NCBI GenBank assembly: GCA_041397865.1
Contig: JAWKVT010000002.1
Span: 310,001-374,000, forward strand
DNA length: 64,000 bases
From: TMED27 sp041397865
GTDB taxonomy: Bacteria; Pseudomonadota; Alphaproteobacteria; Micavibrionales; Micavibrionaceae
Direction: 5' to 3'
The notes beneath the pieces were generated by a model. It had not been told where the DNA came from. It saw only the letters and a list, made by a program, of their open reading frames with translations, and ran no database searches. The stretch's first letter is position 1. Each line of letters starts with the position of its first letter. Both the position numbers and the translations under genes were made by a program. Below, in pieces: positions 35,971 to 45,097 of this stretch.

Positions 35971-36882
35971 ATGAACGATTTTAACCGCATGGCGGTATCC
36001 GTAAAGAAGCCCAAATTACATGAGGATGTTCGCCCCTTTGCGCAGGCCGATGCCCCCGCAATGGCGAATGTCTTTAGAAAATGGCAAAGGCAGCCCCCTG
36101 ATATAGAGGGCTTTGTTCAAAATGCAATTGCCAACGTTGGTTTTTCAGATAAATCTGAAAGCGTCATCATGGTCGCAGCAAAGCTGGCCGCAGAACCCAA
36201 TGCAAACGCCTTTCACGGAAACAAGCACTTCCTTCAGGTCTTTGCAACAACATACACCTTGGGCCTAAGAGCGCTTCAGGAAGAAAGGATTACTTCACAA
36301 ACATTCGGAAACCTCCTCACCGCCGCGCTGATCCATGATTATAAACATGATGGAACAACAAATAACGGCGAGCAGTTTCGTTTAGAAAATAGATCCTGCG
36401 AAGAATCCAAAGCAAGCCTTATTGAGGCCGGGGCAGATGAAGACGACCTCGAAATAATTAAAGCCTTTGTTTTAACGACCGATGTCAGTAAGGACTTTGA
36501 CGATCCCCGCGCTGCTTCCCCCGCAGACAGCCTCAAGCGCTTCACCTTGAACAGTGATGTTGAGGGCGTCTTTCCACAGCTCAGAGTTCTTATCGAAAAA
36601 ACAACGCCCGGTAACGATCTCGTCGATGCGGCGCTAATGCTGCAGGATGCTGATGTCGGCATAGCGCATCTGGATGTGCAAACCACGCATCAAGCAGGCC
36701 GGGAGCTTGCAAAAGAAAGAGGTGGAGAATACACACCCCAAAACCAGATTGTCTTCATGGATAAAATATGCCACCGCCAATGCTTTTCAAAAGCAGGCCG
36801 GGAGATTATACAGCCGCGTTTAGAGGCTGTGATGCAGGCTTTGCAAATGCCGCCGCAGGCCCCTGAATCTGTTTTTCAATAA
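35971..36882 (+). CDS. HD-domain protein of cyclic-nucleotide phosphodiesterase type
   Basis: 303 residues. The metal-binding pattern of class I phosphodiesterases is visible: FHGNKHFLQV (H82, H86), then LIHDYKHDG (H122, D123, H126), and a late Asp in MLQDADVG (D226/D228). This spacing recalls the eukaryotic-type PDEase catalytic core rather than a plain HD-GYP. No membrane segment or signal. The substrate cannot be read from the sequence. Preceded by AAGGTGAT; AT-richer than the flanks; sits between the IS630 remnant and rnpB. Confidence 0.7.
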   Translation: MNDFNRMAVSVKKPKLHEDVRPFAQADAPAMANVFRKWQRQPPDIEGFVQNAIANVGFSDKSESVIMVAAKLAAEPNANAFHGNKHFLQVFATTYTLGLRALQEERITSQTFGNLLTAALIHDYKHDGTTNNGEQFRLENRSCEESKASLIEAGADEDDLEIIKAFVLTTDVSKDFDDPRAASPADSLKRFTLNSDVEGVFPQLRVLIEKTTPGNDLVDAALMLQDADVGIAHLDVQTTHQAGRELAKERGGEYTPQNQIVFMDKICHRQCFSKAGREIIQPRLEAVMQALQMPPQAPESVFQ

Positions 36883-36883
36883 A

Positions 36884-36915
36884 GAAAGGCCGCCGGAGTT
36901 TCCCCTCGGGCGGCC
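36884..36915 (-). terminator. Rho-independent terminator of rnpB
   Basis: On the minus strand GGCCGCC-C-GAG pairs with CTC-C-GGCGGCC around a short GGGAAA loop and is followed by TTTCTTTATT. It lies 14 bp after the RNA's 3' end and right behind the stop of the convergent HD gene. Confidence 0.75.
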
Positions 36916-36928
36916 CTTCACAAGAATA

Positions 36929-37302
<374 letters not shown>

Positions 37303-37557
37303 GATGGCAATATGCTGCTTTCCTTTAAAAAAGGCAAGTTTTTACAGCTTAATCAGATTTCGCAAACGATTCCTCCACAGGAAAGATAAATGTGCACAAC
37401 TCAGGGCACGACTCGGCGGATAAATTGACGAATCTCTTAACAATCTGATACTTCTAGAAGAGTCAAGGCTTGTTCATAAGCCTTATTTCGAATCCAGAAT
37501 CGATTCTCACATCGCTGCGTAACGCTTTGTTTTGATTCAATAAAAGGACTCAAGCCT
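37303..37557. other. Region between rnpB and the dcw cluster
   Basis: AT-rich, no gene. It must hold the rnpB promoter (minus strand) and the dcw promoter (plus strand); no mraZ lies here. GTGCACAA and TTCTAGAAG short palindromes are present. I cannot place -35/-10 boxes with confidence. Confidence 0.4.
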
Positions 37558-38475
37558 TTGAGCCATTATCCTGTGATGTTACCTGAGGTTCTCTTGGCGC
37601 TATCCCCTGTGGATGGCGGTGTTTATGTTGATGGAACCTTCGGCGCGGGCGGCTATACAAAGGCGATCCTCGATGCGGCTGATTGCACTGTTGTTGCGAT
37701 TGACCGCGATCCATATGCCGAAAAACGCGCTGAAACCCTCGGTGAACAGCGCCTCATCTTCCTGCGCGGGTGTTTCGGCGATGTCGAGCGCTTGCTCCGC
37801 GAGGCGGGCATAGGCAAAGTCGATGGTTTTGTTCTTGATCTTGGTGTTTCTTCCTTTCAACTCGATGAGGCGCATCGCGGCTTTTCCTTCCGTCATGATG
37901 CGCCCCTCGATATGCGCATGGACCCGCAAAGCGGGAGGAGCGCCGCAGAGTTGATCGCGCAGGCTGAGGAAAAAGACCTCGCAGATATCATTTACAAATA
38001 CGGCGAAGAGCGCAAATCCCGGCGCATCGCCAAAAGAATCGTCGAGTTGCGCCGTGAGAACCCCATCAAGACCACGGCGCAGCTCGCCGACATTGTTCGC
38101 GCCTGCGTGCCGCAATCGCGCGACGGTATAGACCCGGCAACCCGCACGTTTCAGGCCCTGCGCATCGCGGTAAACGACGAACTTGGTGAGCTTGAGCGCG
38201 CCCTTGGTGCCGCGCAAAAAATTCTCAAGCCCGGCGGGCGCATGGCGGTTGTTTCCTTTCACTCGCTTGAAGACAGGCTGGTCAAAAGCTTTTTCCGTGA
38301 AAAATCCGGAGAGCGCGGCGTTTCGCGCTACGCCCCGGCTGCCGAAAGCGCCGCGCCCGTGTTCAGGCTGCAAACCCGCAAGGCCGTAAAGCCCTCTGCG
38401 AAAGAAATCGCCGAAAACGCGCGTTCGCGTTCAGCCCGCCTGCGCGCGGCGGAATATCTCGGGGGTGGCCCGTGA
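37558..38475 (+). CDS. rsmH: 16S rRNA (cytosine-1402 N4)-methyltransferase
   Basis: SAM-dependent methyltransferase, first gene of the dcw cluster. Family motifs: HYPVMLPEVLLAL, DGTFGAGGYTKAIL (SAM loop), VDGFVLDLGVSSFQLDEAHRG, ATRTFQALRIAVNDEL and the ending MAVVSFHSLEDRLVK. The start appears to be TTG at 37558, with AAAAGGA upstream; the residues from there match the family N-terminus. 305 residues. Its stop overlaps the ftsL GTG. Confidence 0.95.
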   Translation: MSHYPVMLPEVLLALSPVDGGVYVDGTFGAGGYTKAILDAADCTVVAIDRDPYAEKRAETLGEQRLIFLRGCFGDVERLLREAGIGKVDGFVLDLGVSSFQLDEAHRGFSFRHDAPLDMRMDPQSGRSAAELIAQAEEKDLADIIYKYGEERKSRRIAKRIVELRRENPIKTTAQLADIVRACVPQSRDGIDPATRTFQALRIAVNDELGELERALGAAQKILKPGGRMAVVSFHSLEDRLVKSFFREKSGERGVSRYAPAAESAAPVFRLQTRKAVKPSAKEIAENARSRSARLRAAEYLGGGP

Positions 38476-38966
38476 AACTCCTCAGACCCCGCACATTCAT
38501 TATCTTTGCCCTTGCCGGATTATCCGGCGCGGTGCTTCTCCACACCTCGCAAAATGTCCAGCTTGCGGAAGAGCGTCTCGAATCCCTTGAGCATTCTCTC
38601 GCCCGCGAACGGGAGAAAACCCGCATGCTCCGCGCCGAATGGGAGGCCCTCAACAGGCCCGAACGCCTCGAACGCCTCGCCGATGAATTTCTCGATCTTC
38701 TGCCGCCCGCACCCGGCCAGATGGCCCTCGGCGATAAAGGGCTTCTCCCGGAACCTGCGCCCGTGGATGACGAGGGCGGGGAGGGTTACGAACCGGTCCT
38801 CCAGTCTGTAACCTTCGAAACCGCAAAGCCGCCCGCGCCCAAACCTGCGCATAAACCGCTGGCTACGCCGCGCCCGCCTGCTGCTCCCGCGTCCGAAGAA
38901 AAAGCAACGCCGCCGCAGGAAAAGGCTTTCGGCGATCTTCTCAACGAACTCGGAAGGGGAGGCTAA
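38472..38966 (+). CDS. ftsL: Cell division protein FtsL (probable)
   Basis: A bitopic division protein between rsmH and ftsI. One transmembrane helix (about 8-25, TFIIFALAGLSGAVLL), then a coiled coil (about 28-70, QLAEERLESLEHSLAREREK) as in FtsL, ending LADEFLDLLPPAPGQM. A Pro/Ala/Lys-rich tail of about 80 residues is added. GTG start overlapping the rsmH stop. Identification rests on position and topology since FtsL is poorly conserved. Confidence 0.8.
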   Translation: MKLLRPRTFIIFALAGLSGAVLLHTSQNVQLAEERLESLEHSLAREREKTRMLRAEWEALNRPERLERLADEFLDLLPPAPGQMALGDKGLLPEPAPVDDEGGEGYEPVLQSVTFETAKPPAPKPAHKPLATPRPPAAPASEEKATPPQEKAFGDLLNELGRGG

Positions 38967-40693
38967 TGCTTTCAGCGCGCATCCGCCGTAATGTTGTGAA
39001 GCTCGAAGGGGAGCGCAGCTCCGCGCTGGACCTCGCTCGGGGCCGTCTTGTGATAATGAGCGGGTTTTTCATCCTCGTCTACATGGTCTTTGTTGTGCGT
39101 GCTTTCGACCTTGCTGTAATACAAGGCCGCCCCACCGCTCGCGACGACGGACGCATCGCCGCGCAAAATCTGCCCGGCGAGCTTGCCCCGCGCCCCGGTA
39201 TCCGCCGCGCCGACATTGCCGACCGCAATGGCGTGCTACTTGCCACAACGCTCAAAACCGCCGCGCTGTTCGCCGATCCTTATCTTATCGCCGACGCGCA
39301 GGAAGCTGCCAAAAAACTCGTGCAGATTTTTCCTGACCTTAAATATGGCGATGTCCTGCAAAAGCTGCAAAGCCCCCGCCGTTTCGAATGGATAGAGCGC
39401 AATGTCAGCCCCGATCAGCAATATCAGGTTCTCCAGATCGGCGAACCCGGCCTGGATTTCAAGGAGGCGTACAGGCGCTTCTACCCGCAAGGGCCGCTGA
39501 CCGCCCACATTCTTGGCTATGGCAGCGTCGATGCGCAAGGGCTCGCCGGAATAGAGCGCAGCTTTAACAATTACCTCAATGAAGGCCACAACCTGAAGCT
39601 AACCGTCGATATCCGTCTCCAGCATGCGCTGCGCCGGGAGATCCTTGCTGCGATGGATGAGTTCGAGGCCCCCGCCGCTGCGGGCGTTGTTATGGATGTT
39701 ACAAACGGTGAAATTCTCGCCGGCGTTTCTTTGCCCGATTTTAACCCCCATAACCCCGGCGCTGCGGCCGATAATGCAATATTTAACCGCCTGACCCTCG
39801 GCGTGTATGAACTTGGCTCCGTGTTTAAAATTTTCTCCACGGCCGCGTTTTTCGAGGCCCGCGACTTGCCCATGAGCACCACCTTCGACGCTTCCGAGCC
39901 GATTAAAGCCGGACGCTTTACGATCCGCGATTACCACGCCGAAGACCGCATCCTTACAATTCCCGAAGTCTTCATGTATTCTTCAAATATCGGCTCCGCC
40001 CTGATGGGGCAGGCTGTCGGCACGCAAGAACTGCGGAAGTTTTATAGCGACCTCGGGCTTTTGGATCCGCTCGATTTCGAAATTCGTGAAGTCGCCCGTC
40101 CTCTGGTTCCTGATCCGTGGCGCGAGATTAACACCCTGACCGCATCTTACGGTCACGGCCTGTCCACCACGCCGCTCCAGCTTGTCACGGCTGTTTCATC
40201 CATCGTCAATGGCGGCTACCGCGTTAACCCTGTCCTTGTCATGAACGAGGAAACCGAAGAAAATCGAACCGAAGAACCACGTGTGGTTTCGGCTCAAACC
40301 GCACAGAAAATGCGCCAGCTCCTCCGCCTTGTCGTCACTGACGGCACGGCGAAAAAAGCCGAGGTCAAAGGTCTGCGTGTTGGCGGCAAAACCGGTACGG
40401 CTGAAAAAATCGTAAACGGCAAATACGACAACAAAAAGAAAATATCGTCCTTTGTCGGGGTGTTCCCGATGGATGCGCCGCGCTACGCCGTTTTTATTAT
40501 GGTTGATGAACCCAAAGGGCAAAAACACACATGGAACTACGCTACGGGCGGCTGGGTGGCTGCTCCGGCGGTTGCACGCGTTATGGCTTCCATGGCCTCC
40601 ATTCTCGGTATTCCTCCTGCCCCGGAAAACGCCCCCGAAAACCATTTCGGCGAATCTCTAAAGCAGTTCGTTTCTGCGAAGGAGGCACCATGA
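38966..40693 (+). CDS. ftsI: Peptidoglycan transpeptidase FtsI (PBP3)
   Basis: Septal cross-linking enzyme. N-terminal membrane anchor at about 28-48, pedestal domain, then the transpeptidase: active Ser in LGSVFKIFSTAAF (S285-K288), SSN at 339-341, KTGT at 475-478. 575 residues. Its start overlaps the ftsL stop by one base and its stop overlaps the murE ATG. Confidence 0.96.
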   Translation: MLSARIRRNVVKLEGERSSALDLARGRLVIMSGFFILVYMVFVVRAFDLAVIQGRPTARDDGRIAAQNLPGELAPRPGIRRADIADRNGVLLATTLKTAALFADPYLIADAQEAAKKLVQIFPDLKYGDVLQKLQSPRRFEWIERNVSPDQQYQVLQIGEPGLDFKEAYRRFYPQGPLTAHILGYGSVDAQGLAGIERSFNNYLNEGHNLKLTVDIRLQHALRREILAAMDEFEAPAAAGVVMDVTNGEILAGVSLPDFNPHNPGAAADNAIFNRLTLGVYELGSVFKIFSTAAFFEARDLPMSTTFDASEPIKAGRFTIRDYHAEDRILTIPEVFMYSSNIGSALMGQAVGTQELRKFYSDLGLLDPLDFEIREVARPLVPDPWREINTLTASYGHGLSTTPLQLVTAVSSIVNGGYRVNPVLVMNEETEENRTEEPRVVSAQTAQKMRQLLRLVVTDGTAKKAEVKGLRVGGKTGTAEKIVNGKYDNKKKISSFVGVFPMDAPRYAVFIMVDEPKGQKHTWNYATGGWVAAPAVARVMASMASILGIPPAPENAPENHFGESLKQFVSAKEAP

Positions 40694-42090
40694 TCGACAT
40701 ATCCACGCTCAAAGGCTTAACCCAAGACAGCCGAGAAGTAAAACCCGGATACCTCTTTGCCGCGCTGCCCGGTGTAAAAGCCGATGGCCGCGATTTTATC
40801 CCTGCGGCCATTGAGCGCGGCGCAACCGCAATTCTTGCAGGCCAAGGAACGCAGCTCCCTGAGGGCACAAAGAATGTCACGCTCGCCACCGATCAAAATC
40901 CCCGCCGCGCTTTCGCAAAATTCGCCGCCGGATTCTATCGGCATCAGCCTGAATATATCGTCGCCGTCACCGGAACAAACGGTAAAACATCGGTCGTAAC
41001 CTTCGCCCAGCAACTCTGGGAAGCCGCAGGCTGCAAAGCCTCTTCCCTCGGAACGCTAAAAGGAAAAATGACAACCCCCGATCCTGTCGCCCTCCATGCG
41101 GAACTGGCCGATCTCTCCACCGCTGGTATAACGCATCTGGCAATCGAGGCGTCATCCCACGGCCTCGACCAGTGCCGCCTCGATGGCGTTAATCTCGCTG
41201 CCGCCGGTTTCACGAATTTGTCCCACGATCACCTCGATTACCACAAAGATATGGACGCCTACTTTGCCGCCAAAGCGCGGCTGTTTGCTGCTCTGCTCGA
41301 GCCGGGAAAAACCGCCGTCCTGAATGCCGATTCCGCCCATTTCGAGAGGCTGGAGGAAATCTGCAAAGACCGTGGCCTGAAAATCGTCTCCTACGGACAC
41401 CGGGGCAGGGACCTCAAAATCATCTCCGCAAAACCCGCATCCCACGGCCAGAAACTTGAACTCGGCCTTTTCGGTGCGCACAGGGATATAACTCTCCCGC
41501 TGGTTGGCGAGTTTCAGGTCATGAACGCCCTGTGCGCCCTCGGTCTTGTCGTGTCCGGGGACCCTGAAAACAAAAACCTCTATATCGAGGCGCTTGAAAA
41601 ACTCAAAAATGTGCCCGGACGCTTGCAACTGGTGCCGGGCCATCCCAAAGGCGCCGCTATCTATGTTGATTACGCCCACACGCCCGACGCTCTGGAAAAC
41701 GTCCTCAAAGCCCTGCGCCCCCATACTGGCGGGAAGCTGGTCTGCGTTTTCGGCTGCGGCGGCGACCGTGATAAAGCCAAACGCCCTGTCATGGGTGCGA
41801 TAGCAAGCACATACGCCGATTCCGTGATCGTCACAGACGACAACCCGCGCAGCGAAAACCCCGCCGATATCCGCGCTGAAATTCTCGCCGCAACCTCCGG
41901 CGCGCAGGAAATCGGTGATCGCCGCGAAGCTATTCACAAAACAATTAACGCGCTCGAAGCGGGCGATGTGCTTGTCATCGCCGGAAAAGGGCATGAGCAG
42001 GGCCAGATCTTCGCCACCCGTACCGATCATTTCGATGATGTCGAGGAAGCCCGCGCCGCCATTGAACATTTCACTGAGTTAGCAACCTAA
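40690..42090 (+). CDS. murE: UDP-MurNAc-tripeptide synthetase (meso-DAP adding)
   Basis: Adds meso-diaminopimelate to UDP-MurNAc-L-Ala-D-Glu. ATP loop VTGTNGKTSVVTFAQQ, carbamylated-Lys region LSHDHLDYHKDMDAYFAAKA, and DDNPRSENPADI, the Arg-containing motif that selects meso-DAP over lysine. 466 residues from ATG 40690 (ATGA overlap with ftsI); the longer open frame upstream lies inside ftsI. murF does not follow it. Confidence 0.97.
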   Translation: MIDISTLKGLTQDSREVKPGYLFAALPGVKADGRDFIPAAIERGATAILAGQGTQLPEGTKNVTLATDQNPRRAFAKFAAGFYRHQPEYIVAVTGTNGKTSVVTFAQQLWEAAGCKASSLGTLKGKMTTPDPVALHAELADLSTAGITHLAIEASSHGLDQCRLDGVNLAAAGFTNLSHDHLDYHKDMDAYFAAKARLFAALLEPGKTAVLNADSAHFERLEEICKDRGLKIVSYGHRGRDLKIISAKPASHGQKLELGLFGAHRDITLPLVGEFQVMNALCALGLVVSGDPENKNLYIEALEKLKNVPGRLQLVPGHPKGAAIYVDYAHTPDALENVLKALRPHTGGKLVCVFGCGGDRDKAKRPVMGAIASTYADSVIVTDDNPRSENPADIRAEILAATSGAQEIGDRREAIHKTINALEAGDVLVIAGKGHEQGQIFATRTDHFDDVEEARAAIEHFTELAT

Positions 42091-42119
42091 ACAAAACTTA
42101 AGGAGATAAAGGAAAAGCA

Positions 42120-42575
42120 ATGTTGGGAAGTAATAAACTGAACTGGAGGACGATGCGCCTCGCAGGGGTAAAGGTTAGTGTCCAGCCAAAGCCGCGAACG
42201 CCCTATTCGGTGCTCAAAGTCAGCGGCCTGATCGACACCGGAAACGGGCACCAGACGGTCATTTTGAAAAACGGCCTGCCTGACGCGTGGGAAATTGATC
42301 TGGAACAGAAAACAAAATCGTCTAAAGGCTTGTCTTTACCGCGCAGAATTGCGAACCTCAACTGTATCTACACGGGACAATCTTTCGGTGTGGTCGCCGA
42401 TGTGACCGAAGCCGTCCGCGCAGTCAGCGGCAACGCAAAGCTCGCGGCGATCGTCCCCGAAGTGGTGGCTCCCGGGGACTACATGATTTTTAAACATGTC
42501 GGCCCGCGTTTTCGCATCCGTTTTGCCGGAATCGTCAGGGCGCTTCCGCAAACGCAACAAACTCAGGAAGCTTAA
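42120..42575 (+). CDS. Unknown 151-residue protein in the murF position
   Basis: Sits between murE (29 bp gap) and mraY (5 bp gap), exactly where murF is expected, but is far too short and has no Mur-ligase motif. Preceded by AAGGAGATAAAGG. The sequence is beta-rich: LKVSGLIDTGNGHQTVILKN, then QSFGVVADVTEAVRAV and APGDYMIFKHVGPRFRIRFA. No signal peptide or transmembrane helix. Base use resembles the neighbours, so it is an established member of the operon. Family not recognised. Confidence 0.8.
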   Translation: MLGSNKLNWRTMRLAGVKVSVQPKPRTPYSVLKVSGLIDTGNGHQTVILKNGLPDAWEIDLEQKTKSSKGLSLPRRIANLNCIYTGQSFGVVADVTEAVRAVSGNAKLAAIVPEVVAPGDYMIFKHVGPRFRIRFAGIVRALPQTQQTQEA

Positions 42576-42580
42576 ACCGT

Positions 42581-43666
42581 ATGCTTTACCATCTGCTTTT
42601 CCCGCTCTCCGAAGATTTCATAGTCTTCAATTTGTTCAGATACATAACTTTCCGCACAGGCGGCGCGATTATGACCGCGCTCTTCATCTGCTTTGTCATG
42701 GCTCCGCCGATGATCCGCTGGCTCAAAAAACTGCAAAAGGAAGGCCAGCCCATCCGCGAAGACGGCCCCGAAACCCACTTCGTCAAGGCCGGAACCCCGA
42801 CCATGGGCGGGCTGATGATTCTCGTATCGGTGACAATCTCCACACTGCTCTGGGCGAATTTGTCCAACCCCTTTATCTGGATATGCCTGATGGTCATGGT
42901 CGGCTACGGCCTCATCGGCTTTGGCGACGATTACCTCAAACTCACAAAACGCAACACAAAGGGCCTGCCCGGCAAGCTCAAACTCCTCGCGCAGCTTCTT
43001 ATAGGTGGCATCGCCGCCATATGGATCATGGGCGCGCTGCCCGGCCATTTGAATCAGCACGTTTCCATTCCCGTCCTTAAGGACGTTTACATTTTTCTCG
43101 GCTTGCTTTTCGTTCCTTGGGCACTTCTGGTCATGGTCGGCGCGTCTAACGCCGTCAATCTCACAGACGGCCTTGACGGCCTCGCCATCGTTCCTGTCGC
43201 CATTGCTGCGGCCTGTTTCGGTTTCATCAGTTACCTTGTCGGCAACGAACTGTTCTCGGAATATCTGCGCATTCCCTATATCATCGGCAGCGGCGAACTC
43301 GCCATCCTGTGCGGCGCGCTTATTGGCGGGGCAATGGGCTTCCTCTGGTATAACGCCCCCCCGGCCATGATCTTCATGGGCGACACCGGTTCTCTGGCTA
43401 TGGGCGGGGTTCTCGGCACAATCGCCGTCATCACCAAGCATGAACTCGTTCTGGCCATTGTCGGCGGGCTGTTCGTTCTTGAAACCGTCTCGGTCATCGT
43501 TCAGGTCGTCTCCTTCAAGCTCACCGGAAAGCGGGTTTTCGCCATGGCTCCGCTTCACCATCATTTTGAGAAAAAAGGCTGGTCCGAACCCACAATCGTG
43601 ATACGCTTCTGGATTATAGCTGTAATTCTGGCATTGATAGGTTTGGCAACGCTGAAGCTGAGATAG
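42581..43666 (+). CDS. mraY: Phospho-MurNAc-pentapeptide transferase
   Basis: Transfers phospho-MurNAc-pentapeptide to undecaprenyl phosphate, making lipid I in the inner membrane. 361 residues, ten helices. Motifs: ETHFVKAGTPTMGGLMIL, GFGDDYLKLTKRNTKGLPGK, NAVNLTDGLDGLAIVPV, and PLHHHFEKKGWSEP. Good start; 3 bp before murD. Confidence 0.97.
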   Translation: MLYHLLFPLSEDFIVFNLFRYITFRTGGAIMTALFICFVMAPPMIRWLKKLQKEGQPIREDGPETHFVKAGTPTMGGLMILVSVTISTLLWANLSNPFIWICLMVMVGYGLIGFGDDYLKLTKRNTKGLPGKLKLLAQLLIGGIAAIWIMGALPGHLNQHVSIPVLKDVYIFLGLLFVPWALLVMVGASNAVNLTDGLDGLAIVPVAIAAACFGFISYLVGNELFSEYLRIPYIIGSGELAILCGALIGGAMGFLWYNAPPAMIFMGDTGSLAMGGVLGTIAVITKHELVLAIVGGLFVLETVSVIVQVVSFKLTGKRVFAMAPLHHHFEKKGWSEPTIVIRFWIIAVILALIGLATLKLR

Positions 43667-43669
43667 CGC

Positions 43670-45097
43670 ATGATTGATTGTTCTGAATTCGTAAAGACAC
43701 TTGGCGATAAACCTGTAGCGGTCTTCGGCCTCGGGCGCTCCGGCCTGTCCACGGTCAAGGCCCTCGCCGCTGCGGGCGCAAAGGTTAAGGCGTGGGACGA
43801 CAGCGCTGACGCCCTCGAAGCCGCCGAAAAAGCAGGCGCGGAAATCACCCGCCTCGATGATGAAACGCTAAAAGATTGCGCGCTGCTCGTTCTCGCCCCC
43901 GGCATCCCGCTCCATTATCCCCGGCCCCATAAAGTCGTCGTGGCCGCCCGCGCCTGCAATCTCGAAATCATCTGCGATCTCGAAATTCTCCACCGCTGCG
44001 CCCATGGCCGCAAAACCATCGGCATCACCGGCACAAACGGAAAATCCACCACCACCGCGCTCATCAACCACATCATGGAGAGCGGCGGCAAGCCGGTCGC
44101 CATGGGCGGCAATATCGGCACGCCCGTCCTCGGTCTTGATATGCCTGGCACTGACGGTTTTTTCGTCCTTGAAATTTCGTCATACCAAATGGATTTATGC
44201 CCCACCTTCCGCCCCGATATCGCCGTAATGCTCAATATCACCCCCGACCATCTCGACCGCCACGGCAATTTCAAAAATTATGCTGATGCCAAGGCCCGCA
44301 TTTTCGAAGGCGCCCACCTCGCAATCATCAGCCTCGATGACGAACCCTGCCGGAAAATCTACGAACGCTTGCTCACATCTGAAAATGAAAACCGCCGCAT
44401 CCGCCCGTTCTCATTCGAAGGCGCGGTCGAAGACGGCATATATGTGGAGCATGGCACCTTGTTCGATGCCCGCGGCGGCCATGCCGAAAAAATCGGCGAG
44501 ATCGACAGCTTCCCCGCCCTGCGCGGAAAACACAATCACCAGAATATCGCCGCGGCTTTCGCAACCTGTGCGTCAAAAGATGTCGGTATGAATCCGGCTG
44601 ATATCCTTCAGGCCATGCGCACATTCGAAGGTCTGCCCCATCGTCAGGACCGGGTCAGGCTGATAAACGGCATCCCCTATATTAACGACTCCAAAGCCAC
44701 AAGCGTCGAAGCTGCAAGCAAGGCTCTGGCCGCCTACAAAAACATATACTGGATCGCCGGGGGGCGGCCCAAAGGCGACTCTCTCGAAGAAATTTTCCCC
44801 ATGATAAACGAAATCCGCCACGTCTTTTTAATCGGCGAGGCTATGGTCGCCTTCGCCGGGTGGCTCGACCAGTACGCGGTGTCCTATACTATGTGCGGCG
44901 ATCTCGAAAACGCCGTCCTCGAAGCCCACACCCTCGCGCAAAACGAACGCGGTCGGCCCGGCGGCGCGGGCGTCGTCCTGCTTTCCCCGGCCTGCGCATC
45001 CTTCGATCAGTTCAAATCGTTTGAAGACCGGGGCGAAAATTTCATAAAGCTCGTCATGGCTCTTGAAGAAAATCAGGGTATAAGAGGCGCCGCATGA
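43670..45097 (+). CDS. murD: UDP-MurNAc-L-alanine:D-glutamate ligase
   Basis: Adds D-Glu. N-terminal UDP-binding fold with VFGLGRSGLSTVKALAAAGA, ATP loop GITGTNGKSTTTALINHI, FFVLEISSYQMDL, NITPDHLDRHG, and YINDSKATSVEAASKAL. 475 residues, normal. Stop overlaps the ftsW ATG by 4 bp. Confidence 0.97.
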   Translation: MIDCSEFVKTLGDKPVAVFGLGRSGLSTVKALAAAGAKVKAWDDSADALEAAEKAGAEITRLDDETLKDCALLVLAPGIPLHYPRPHKVVVAARACNLEIICDLEILHRCAHGRKTIGITGTNGKSTTTALINHIMESGGKPVAMGGNIGTPVLGLDMPGTDGFFVLEISSYQMDLCPTFRPDIAVMLNITPDHLDRHGNFKNYADAKARIFEGAHLAIISLDDEPCRKIYERLLTSENENRRIRPFSFEGAVEDGIYVEHGTLFDARGGHAEKIGEIDSFPALRGKHNHQNIAAAFATCASKDVGMNPADILQAMRTFEGLPHRQDRVRLINGIPYINDSKATSVEAASKALAAYKNIYWIAGGRPKGDSLEEIFPMINEIRHVFLIGEAMVAFAGWLDQYAVSYTMCGDLENAVLEAHTLAQNERGRPGGAGVVLLSPACASFDQFKSFEDRGENFIKLVMALEENQGIRGAA

